A DNA stretch of 64,000 bases from Clostridia bacterium. GTDB lineage: Bacteria > Bacillota > Clostridia > UBA1381. The position numbers and the translations under genes were made by a program. How positions within the stretch are numbered: position 1 is the first letter of the stretch; each line of letters starts with the position of its first letter. Below the pieces are notes generated by a model. It was not told where the DNA came from. It did not search any database and saw nothing but the letters and a program-made list of their open reading frames with translations. Below are positions 56,778-64,000 of the stretch, piece after piece. The stretch is from positions 124,001 to 188,000 of the forward strand of contig JAFSXU010000034.1 of assembly GCA_017443895.1 (NCBI GenBank). Reading direction: 5' to 3'.

Positions 56778-59090
56778 TTACACAAGAGCATTTTCTAATA
56801 CTGCTGACATATTATCTACCGGTATAAAATGCAAATCGTCAACTATGTCCTTTGGTATATCGTCAATATCAGGCTTATTCTCGCTCGGAATGATAATAGT
56901 CCGTATTCCTGCCCTATGTGCGGCAAGTGATTTTTCTTTAAGTCCGCCGATTGGCAACACCCTGCCACGAAGCGTTATTTCGCCTGTCATTGCAACATCT
57001 CGGCGGATAGGTCTGTGTGTTAAAGACGATACCAATGCCGTTGCCATAGTTATTCCTGCTGACGGTCCATCCTTTGGCACTGCGCCCTCTGGTACATGGA
57101 TATGTATATCCTTTGTCTTATGAAAATCCTCATCAATGTGAAGCTCCTCCGTATTTGAACGGATATACGAAATTGCAGCCATGGCGCTTTCCTTCATTAC
57201 ATCGCCCAATTTTCCCGTAAGCTCAACCTTACCGCTACCGGGCATAATATTTGTTTCAATAGACAATGTATCTCCGCCGACGGCAGTCCATGCAAGACCA
57301 CGGGCTACTCCGACCTGATCCTTTTTACTCATCAATTCGTATGTATATTTTTCCTTGCCTAAAAACTCCGATAAGTTCTTAGTTGTTATTGAAACTGATT
57401 TTTTATTTCCCGACAAAAGCACCTTTGCAGATTTTCTGCAAAGCTTATTTATAGCCTGCTCAAGACCTCTTACGCCTGCCTCTTTGGTATATGAGCTGAT
57501 ACATTTTTTAAGCGCGGCATCGTTTATTTTAAACTGCTTATCAGTTAATCCGTTATTTTCCCTTGCTTTCTTTACAAGGTAGCCCTTTGCGATATGGAAT
57601 TTTTCAATCTCGGTATACCCCGAAAGGCTTATTATCTCCATTCTGTCAAGCAATGGTCTTGATATGGTATCAAGTGTATTTGCAGTTGTTATAAACAACA
57701 CCTTTGACAAATCAAACGGGACTTCAAGATAATGATCCCTGAACGCTCCGTTTTGCTCATAGTCAAGCACCTCTAAAAGTGCAGCCGACGGATCGCCCTT
57801 ATAGTCAACGCCCATTTTATCTATCTCGTCAAGCAAAATAAGCGGATTTTTCACCTTGACCTCTTTCATAGCCGCCATAATTCTGCCCTCCATAGCGCCT
57901 ATGTAGGTTTTTCTATGTCCTCTGATATCCGACTCGTCATGAACACCGCCCAAGGATATGCGTATGTATTTTCTGCCCAAAGACCTTGCCACCGACTTTG
58001 CAACCGATGTTTTACCAACGCCCGGAGGTCCGACAAGACACAGAATTGTGCCGTTCTTACCGCCCGTAAATTTGCGGACAGAGAGGTATTCCAAAATCCT
58101 GTCCTTTACCGTTTCAAGTCCGTAATGGTCCTCGTTTAGAACCTCCTCACATCTTGAAATATCAAACTCCTCCTTGCTCTCCTTATTCCAAGGCATTTGG
58201 AGTACTGTATCTAAATATGTTCTTAAAACTGCGCTCTCTGCTGAGTTTGCAGGCATTTTCATAAACCTGTCAACCTCTTTTAAAAGCTTTTCCTTTGTGT
58301 CTTTTGTGGTTTTTAGCTTATTTATATCGTCCTTAAAGCGTTTTGCATCAGCATTTATGCCTTCATCATCGCCCAATTCTTCCTGGATTACCTTTAATTG
58401 CTCTCTTAAATAATACTCGTGCTGGTTTTTATCAATTCTTGCCTTTACTTTTTTGGCAATCTCCTTTTCTATCTGTATAACCGACAACTGGTTTTTAAGC
58501 TCTGCAATAAGGTATTCTATTCTTTTATAAATATCGGGTATCTCTAAAAGCTGTTGCTTTACTTCAAGCCGTAAATCAATCTTTGACGCAACAACATCAC
58601 AAAGCACCGTTATATCGCCTATCGCCATAACATGGGTAAAGCTCTCGGGGCTTAGCTTGGTATTTTGAGCAAAGTATTCTTCATATGCGTGCTTTAGCTC
58701 TTTTTCATACGCCTCGTCAATAGTTTCATCGCCGTTACAGTCTTCATATATTTCCTCAACATACGCCCTTAAATACGGCTTTGTTTCAACATAATCGCAA
58801 ATTCTGCCACGGCGCAGGCCTTCCGCAACCACCCTTGTTACACCGCCCGGCATACGCATTATCTGCCGTACCTTTGCGATTGTTCCCATCCCGAACAAGT
58901 CATCAGGCTTTGGATTTTCCGCATCAAACTCACGCTGTGCAACAAGCATTACATACGAGTCTGAATTTACAGCCTCTTCAAGCGCCTTTACAGACATTTC
59001 CCTGCCTGCATCAAAATTTATACTTGTGTACGGATATACCACCAACCCTCTTAGCGGTACAACTCCCATATATCTGAATGTATTTTCCAT
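56778..59090 (-). CDS. lon: ATP-dependent protease Lon (LonA)
   Basis: Cytoplasmic quality-control protease, 770 residues. N-terminal LON substrate domain (VVPLRGLVVYPYTSINFD), coiled-coil region, AAA+ domain with Walker A GPPGVGKTS near 355 and Walker B LILLDEIDK, and the S16 protease domain with catalytic Ser in PKDGPSAGITM near 676 and Lys in GGLKEKSLAAHRAG. GGAG lies 8 bases before the ATG at 59090; an upstream GTG is excluded. Followed by engB. Confidence 0.97.
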   Translation of the reverse strand: MENTFRYMGVVPLRGLVVYPYTSINFDAGREMSVKALEEAVNSDSYVMLVAQREFDAENPKPDDLFGMGTIAKVRQIMRMPGGVTRVVAEGLRRGRICDYVETKPYLRAYVEEIYEDCNGDETIDEAYEKELKHAYEEYFAQNTKLSPESFTHVMAIGDITVLCDVVASKIDLRLEVKQQLLEIPDIYKRIEYLIAELKNQLSVIQIEKEIAKKVKARIDKNQHEYYLREQLKVIQEELGDDEGINADAKRFKDDINKLKTTKDTKEKLLKEVDRFMKMPANSAESAVLRTYLDTVLQMPWNKESKEEFDISRCEEVLNEDHYGLETVKDRILEYLSVRKFTGGKNGTILCLVGPPGVGKTSVAKSVARSLGRKYIRISLGGVHDESDIRGHRKTYIGAMEGRIMAAMKEVKVKNPLILLDEIDKMGVDYKGDPSAALLEVLDYEQNGAFRDHYLEVPFDLSKVLFITTANTLDTISRPLLDRMEIISLSGYTEIEKFHIAKGYLVKKARENNGLTDKQFKINDAALKKCISSYTKEAGVRGLEQAINKLCRKSAKVLLSGNKKSVSITTKNLSEFLGKEKYTYELMSKKDQVGVARGLAWTAVGGDTLSIETNIMPGSGKVELTGKLGDVMKESAMAAISYIRSNTEELHIDEDFHKTKDIHIHVPEGAVPKDGPSAGITMATALVSSLTHRPIRRDVAMTGEITLRGRVLPIGGLKEKSLAAHRAGIRTIIIPSENKPDIDDIPKDIVDDLHFIPVDNMSAVLENALV

Positions 59091-59195
59091 GTATATCACT
59101 CCGAATAATTTTTAAATATCACCATACATTATAACCGCTAAACTCTTTTTTTTCAACTGTTTTTTTAAGACATATATGTCTGTTTTTGACTTTCT

Positions 59196-60263
59196 TTATT
59201 TTATAAGCGATATGTTTATTATACTGTCATCCTTATATGCGTCCTGCCGTCTTTTATATCTTCCGCTTTTTATAACCCATTTTGCCTCCTTCAAGCTAAC
59301 CCGATAAAGATTGTCAAGCCTTGCAGCTCCCACAGCGCTCTCAACCATTTTTACAGCGTCACGGCCGTTTTTTGCATACAGGGACATATACTCCAAAACC
59401 CCGTCATCAAATTCCATATTTGTATTTTTTACGGCATTTTTTATAATATTGCGTATATCCGTTATTGACAGCGCATTAAAATACACCTCAACACATCTTG
59501 ACCTTAACGCATCGGGGATTTCACAAGGTCGCCTTGTTGTGGCGCCTATAAGCCTGAAATCGGCAGGCAAGCCGTTTTTGAAAATCTCATGTACATACAA
59601 GGGTATATTTTTATTTGATTTGTTATAATATGAGCTTTCCAAAATCACCTTTCCATCCTCCAGTACCTTTAGGAGCTTATTCATTTGCATCGGGTGCAAT
59701 TCGCCTATCTCATCAAGAAACAATACACCTCCGTGCGCCTTTGTAACAGCTCCTTCTTTAGGCTCGGGTATCCCCAAAACCCCCAAATTTCCTGCGCCCT
59801 GGTATATCGGGTCATGAACAGAGCCTATCAAAGAATCGGCAATGCTCCGCTCATCAAACCTGACTATGGTAGAGTCAACCTCAACAAACGGCGCATCAGG
59901 CAAAAACGGCGTGCCTTTGCTCTTTTTAGCATATTCAAGCGCAAGCCTTGCGGCGGCAGTTTTACCTACCCCCGCAGGCCCGTATATTATTATATGCTGT
60001 GGATTATTCCCCGAAAGTGCCGAAAGTAACGCCCTTACCCCGTCTTTTTGCCCCACTATCTCATCAAATGACTTCGGCCTTGATTTTTCGGTAAGAGGCT
60101 TTGTTAAATGTATCTTTGATAATCTGTTATACCGCTCCGCCTCGTCCTTATAGCTTTCGTTTTTCTCGTTATTTAAACTCCGCTTTTGGGATATTTTCAT
60201 AAAAAAATATGCACAGGCAAATATTGTTAATATAAGCTGTGAAAACATATAAATACTGTTCAT
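59196..60263 (-). CDS. LonB-like AAA+ protein lacking the protease domain
   Basis: 355 residues. An N-terminal transmembrane segment (MFSQLILTIFACAYFFM), then a AAA+ domain: GQKDGVRALLSAL, Walker A YGPAGVGKTAAARL near 97, Walker B GGVLFLDEIGELH, sensor GATTRRPCEIPDALRSRC and a lid up to about 330. This is the architecture of sporulation LonB, and its place before lonA and engB matches Bacillus lonB. But it stops after the lid; the S16 protease domain (about 200 residues) is missing and no remnant lies in the 96 bases before lon. It may be a membrane AAA+ unfoldase or adaptor. Confidence 0.82.
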   Translation of the reverse strand: MNSIYMFSQLILTIFACAYFFMKISQKRSLNNEKNESYKDEAERYNRLSKIHLTKPLTEKSRPKSFDEIVGQKDGVRALLSALSGNNPQHIIIYGPAGVGKTAAARLALEYAKKSKGTPFLPDAPFVEVDSTIVRFDERSIADSLIGSVHDPIYQGAGNLGVLGIPEPKEGAVTKAHGGVLFLDEIGELHPMQMNKLLKVLEDGKVILESSYYNKSNKNIPLYVHEIFKNGLPADFRLIGATTRRPCEIPDALRSRCVEVYFNALSITDIRNIIKNAVKNTNMEFDDGVLEYMSLYAKNGRDAVKMVESAVGAARLDNLYRVSLKEAKWVIKSGRYKRRQDAYKDDSIINISLIK

Positions 60264-60317
60264 TATAATTACCTCCCACCATATTTTTTACATATCAAAA
60301 TATATTATACAAAACGC

Positions 60318-60366
60318 TTGACAAAACATTTGTTTGTATGGTAGAATATGTATAGAACAGATGTTT
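60318..60366 (+). promoter_or_regulatory. promoter with two SOS-like (LexA) boxes
   Basis: TTGACA (60318-60323), 18-base spacer, TAGAAT (60342-60347). GAAC-AGAT-GTTT (60355-60366) matches the clostridial LexA pattern GAAC-N4-GTTY, and AAAC-ATTT-GTTT (60324-60335), a near match, fills the spacer 31 bases upstream. Both would block the promoter. The divergent minus-strand gene has a TATAAT at 60304-60309. Confidence 0.62.
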
Positions 60367-60380
60367 GTGTGAGGTGCGGT

Positions 60381-61661
60381 ATGGATATTAAGGAAAAACT
60401 GCGGATTTTAACGGATGCGGCAAAATACGATGCGTCCTGCGTTTCGTCTAATTCGACACGGAAAAATACTGCAGGCGGTATAGGAAATGCGGCGGAGTGC
60501 GGAATTTGCCATACATTTACATCTGACGGAAGATGTGTTTCACTTTTAAAAATTCTGTTTACAAATTATTGTATTTATGATTGCAAATACTGCATAAACC
60601 GATGTTCAAACGATATTGAAAGAACAGCTTTTACCGCCCGTGAGATTGCGGACTTAACGATTGGGTTTTACAAAAGAAATTATATTGAGGGCTTGTTTTT
60701 AAGCAGTGCTGTTATAAAAAGTCCCGATTATACCATGGAGCAGATAATATCCGCAATTTCAATCCTCAGGCACGAATATCATTTTAACGGATATATACAC
60801 GCAAAAACCATTCCCGGTGCCTCACAAGAGCTGGTTACACGGCTGGGGCTTTTGGTTGACAGAATGAGCGTCAATATTGAGCTTCCGTCCGAAAAGTCGT
60901 TATCACAGCTTGCACCGCAAAAAACAAAGAAAAACATTATATCACCGATGCGACAGATAAAAGGCTCGATTATACAGTCAAAGCAGGAGATGGTAGTTTA
61001 CAAGCACGCTCCCTCGTTTGCGCCTGCCGGACAAAGCACGCAAATGATTATCGGCGCAACGCCCGAAACGGATAAAAGCATAATAACGCTTACGCAAAGC
61101 CTTTACAAGAGCTTTGATTTAAAGCGAGTTTTCTATTCGTCATACATACCCGTAGGCGATAACAAAAATTTACCCACAACCGCACCGCCACTTCTTCGTG
61201 AACACAGGCTATATCAGGCAGACTGGCTTTTGAGGTTTTACGGCTTTGACTCGTCAGAGCTTTTAGACGATAAAACACCCAACTTTTCAAACGAGATTGA
61301 CCCAAAATGCCAATGGGCGCTTAAAAATCTGCACCTCTTCCCTGTTGAGATAAACAAAGCGCCCTATGAGGTTATTTTAAGGATACCGGGGATTGGAGTA
61401 AGGTCTGCAAAAAAGATTATCCGTGCAAGGCGGTATTCAAAATTGAGTTTTTCAGATCTTAAAAGGATGCGGATTTCAATGAAACGGGCAAGATATTTTA
61501 TAACCTGCAACGGACATACATTTGAGAATATGTGGTTAAGGCAGGAGCTTATAACTCCGCTTATGCTATCCGATGCAGGTGCATCGGGGTATGGGCAGAT
61601 GAGCTTATTTGACGAACCGACAAAAGGAGATACAATAAAATGTTTAACAGGAGAGATATAA
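60381..61661 (+). CDS. predicted DNA modification/repair radical SAM protein
   Basis: 426 residues, family TIGR03916-like (radical SAM linked to a uracil-DNA-glycosylase-like partner). AdoMet cluster in NYCIYDCKYCINRC near 70-80, LSSAVIKSPDYT, and a C-terminal helix-hairpin-helix (RIPGIGVRSAKKIIRARR) typical of DNA-binding proteins. GAGG lies 6 bases before the ATG at 60381. It overlaps the next gene by 22 bases, and that gene encodes the partner family expected for it. The reaction is not known. SOS-like boxes in the promoter fit a DNA damage role. Confidence 0.9.
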   Translation: MDIKEKLRILTDAAKYDASCVSSNSTRKNTAGGIGNAAECGICHTFTSDGRCVSLLKILFTNYCIYDCKYCINRCSNDIERTAFTAREIADLTIGFYKRNYIEGLFLSSAVIKSPDYTMEQIISAISILRHEYHFNGYIHAKTIPGASQELVTRLGLLVDRMSVNIELPSEKSLSQLAPQKTKKNIISPMRQIKGSIIQSKQEMVVYKHAPSFAPAGQSTQMIIGATPETDKSIITLTQSLYKSFDLKRVFYSSYIPVGDNKNLPTTAPPLLREHRLYQADWLLRFYGFDSSELLDDKTPNFSNEIDPKCQWALKNLHLFPVEINKAPYEVILRIPGIGVRSAKKIIRARRYSKLSFSDLKRMRISMKRARYFITCNGHTFENMWLRQELITPLMLSDAGASGYGQMSLFDEPTKGDTIKCLTGEI

Positions 61662-62401
61662 TTTATTTATATGACGGGAGCTTTGAGGGGTTATTAACGG
61701 CGGTTTTTGAGTCGTTTTCATTTCACGAGATACCTATGAATATCTTGGTTAATTCAAATGTTCAGGAAACTCTTGATATGAACTATTACTATGTAAATAC
61801 CGACACTGAGAAAGCATACAGAGTTCAAAAGAGCATAACACAGAAGATTTCAAGGTATACCATGCATAATATTTTCTTTACCTATTTAAGTGTTTGTTCT
61901 GATAAGGAAATGAAAATCTTAGCGTATATACACCGCTGTTTTAAGTACGGTAAATCTGTAAATTCAAGAATTAACGATAAATATGTGGGCGCTGTTTGCG
62001 ATGCGGCGCTGTCTGTAGGCAATGAGGCACACAAGTTAAAGGGCTTTATACGGTTTTTAGAGCTTTCAAACGGTGTATATTACGGCAAAATCTCGCCAAA
62101 GGCAAGGATTTTACCGGCGCTCATCCTGCATTTTAAGGAGCGGTTTAACTCCATGCCCTTTATTATACACGACCTTACACATGAGGAGTGTCTTGTATAT
62201 AACGGAAAATCCGCCGAGATTTATAAGACCGATACTATTCCAAAGCTCGATATTTCGGATAATGAGGAGCATTATAAAGCATTATGGAGGGAATTTTACA
62301 ATACGGTGGCAATAAAAGAGCGCCATAACCCTAAATGCCAAATGAATAATATGCCAAAACGGTATTGGCAGCATTTAACGGAAATGGAGCTCGCAAATTG
62401 A
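61640..62401 (+). CDS. predicted DNA metabolism protein, radical SAM partner
   Basis: 253 residues, TIGR03915-like. It opens with IIYLYDGSFEGLLTAVFESF, the family hallmark, and ends with the basic PKRYWQHLTEM segment. In many genomes this domain is fused to a uracil-DNA-glycosylase-like domain; here it stands alone without that extension. AAAGGAG lies inside the upstream gene, 10 bases before the ATG, so the two are translationally coupled. Confidence 0.88.
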   Translation: MFNRRDIIYLYDGSFEGLLTAVFESFSFHEIPMNILVNSNVQETLDMNYYYVNTDTEKAYRVQKSITQKISRYTMHNIFFTYLSVCSDKEMKILAYIHRCFKYGKSVNSRINDKYVGAVCDAALSVGNEAHKLKGFIRFLELSNGVYYGKISPKARILPALILHFKERFNSMPFIIHDLTHEECLVYNGKSAEIYKTDTIPKLDISDNEEHYKALWREFYNTVAIKERHNPKCQMNNMPKRYWQHLTEMELAN

Positions 62402-62431
62402 AATATTTAAAATTATACTATGACTTAGAGG

Positions 62432-62468
62432 CTGATTGATTTAAAGCAAAGCGCACTAAAATCAACAG
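62432..62468. terminator. hairpin between convergent genes
   Basis: CTGATTGATTTA (62432-62443) and TAAAATCAACAG (62457-62468) pair with one mismatch between the radical SAM partner gene and tgt. No strong T-run; a weak terminator at best. Confidence 0.45.
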
Positions 62469-62473
62469 CTATA

Positions 62474-63622
<1,149 letters not shown>

Positions 63623-63693
63623 TTATTTTAAAAACATTTACGATATTCAATCCTCACAGACACTTAAATTGTTGTAAACTAACAAGAAAACGG

Positions 63694-63722
63694 TTGATTT
63701 GTGTCGTTTTGTGTGTTATAAT
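63694..63722 (+). promoter_or_regulatory. promoter of the small hydrophobic peptide
   Basis: TTGATT (63694-63699), 17-base spacer, TATAAT (63717-63722), 125 bases before the TTG start codon. Confidence 0.75.
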
Positions 63723-63847
63723 TGCTTCCGGGAAAAGGTAAGACATCACACCAAACATTGTGTACGGACGGTTAGCCACCATGTATCTTATACGCCCTAT
63801 GAATGTATGGCATATGCCAATTTAGACATTCTAAGGAGGTGGTTCAC
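63723..63847 (+). ncRNA. structured 5' leader of the small peptide gene
   Basis: The leader contains ACGGTTAGCCACC (63768-63780). Its GCCACC can pair with GGTGGT overlapping the ribosome site (63838-63843), and its ACGGTTAGCCA can instead pair with TGGCTGACCGT beyond the gene (63978-63988). It also has a 14-codon open frame starting at 63781 without a ribosome site. It matches no riboswitch class that I can recognise. Confidence 0.45.
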
Positions 63848-63931
63848 TTGAAGAGGATATTCTACAAGGTGTTAGCATTTTTGCTTTACATATTGATTAT
63901 CTTCAGCATTTTTGCTGTTAAAGTGAAATAA
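63848..63931 (+). CDS. 27-residue hydrophobic peptide, type I toxin-like
   Basis: AAGGAGG lies 8 bases before a TTG start. The product is one transmembrane helix with basic ends: it begins (M)KRIFYKVLAFLLYILII and ends FAVKVK. The size, the single helix with lysines at both ends, a strong promoter, a long folded leader and a terminator overlapping the stop resemble type I toxin genes (fst, hok, bsrG classes), but it matches none of them by sequence. An antisense antitoxin was not identified; the window ends 69 bases later. Confidence 0.68.
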   Translation: MKRIFYKVLAFLLYILIIFSIFAVKVK

Positions 63932-63965
63932 CCGCCCCTCATATAGCCAAAAAGGGCGGTTATTT
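63926..63965 (+). terminator. terminator of the small peptide gene
   Basis: AAATAACCGCCC (63926-63937) pairs with GGGCGGTTATTT (63954-63965), 12 base pairs overlapping the stop codon. The T-run is short. Confidence 0.78.
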
Positions 63966-64000
63966 CTATCGCTTATATGGCTGACCGTTTGTAGTCTTGC

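Noticed and set aside
59100-59195. Frameshifted protease domain after the LonB-like gene
   Set aside because: The 96 bases before lon are far too short for an S16 domain and translate to nothing similar in any frame; the 14-base palindrome at 59168-59181 has no T-run in the right direction.
63723-63847. Known riboswitch in the leader of the small peptide gene
   Set aside because: I compared it by eye with preQ1 (because of nearby tgt), manganese and cyclic-di-GMP classes and found no conserved core. A toxin-like folding explains the complementarities better.

Overview
The window is AT-rich chromosomal DNA from a spore-forming, anaerobic member of the Clostridia (Firmicutes). Evidence for this: cwlD, a spoIIM-xerD-dacF block and a lonB-lonA-engB block in Bacillus/Clostridium order; an oxygen-independent class III ribonucleotide reductase (nrdD/nrdG); a giant 2-hydroxyacyl-CoA dehydratase-type activase; and strong AGGAGG ribosome sites. 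Arabinose isomerase, a large beta-galactosidase, a secreted CE12-like esterase and a membrane-anchored GH26-like protein suggest a plant-glycan user, perhaps a gut commensal. I cannot name the genus.

Layout. 74-8831 (minus): LysR regulator, Sir2, LacZ, then yhbY-nadD-yqeK-rsfS-leuS in one tight run. 8978-12281 (plus, divergent from LysR): a ketosynthase, acyl-CoA ligase and hotdog thioesterase. 12318-14830: Fe-S flavoprotein, an unknown two-TM protein beside a MITE-like palindrome, and acetolactate decarboxylase. 14999-17793: rpsI-rplM and argS. 17966-19415 (plus): bioY under a BirA-type operator, and a YitT-like protein. 19462-24495: hisC-hisK-hisD-hisB, a TVP38 protein and a zinc-ribbon protein. 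24625-30825: small membrane protein, araA, and a 1312-residue secreted esterase. 31140-31665: tRNA-Leu(TAG) with a duplicated 3' end (att scar) and a decayed tyrosine recombinase. 31869-36164: double-domain activase. 36320-39352: serC-serA and cwlD. 39464-42962: nrdD-nrdG and a divergent Crp/Fnr regulator. 42959-47518: spoIIM-xerD-GH26-dacF.

47801-53608 (minus) is the most unusual region. It is a five-gene operon encoding a large beta-helix surface protein ending in a Hint (hedgehog/intein-type) autoprocessing domain, a 58-residue peptide, a secreted protein, a 49-residue peptide related to the first, and a copper-amine-oxidase-N stalk protein. The two large proteins share a module of about 110 residues. 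The two peptides share an N-terminal motif and differ in their C-termini. The promoter region carries a 14-base homopolymer and paired TTGTGCAA motifs.

53931-64000: metallo-beta-lactamase/rubredoxin fusion, radical SAM protein, engB, lon, a LonB-like AAA+ protein without its protease domain, a radical-SAM/partner pair for predicted DNA modification or repair behind two SOS-like boxes, tgt, and at the edge a 27-residue hydrophobic peptide with a structured leader resembling a type I toxin. Three unrelated MITE-like palindromes lie between genes at 13845, 36198 and 47540. All calls come from reading the sequence and from knowledge of the families; no database search was run.
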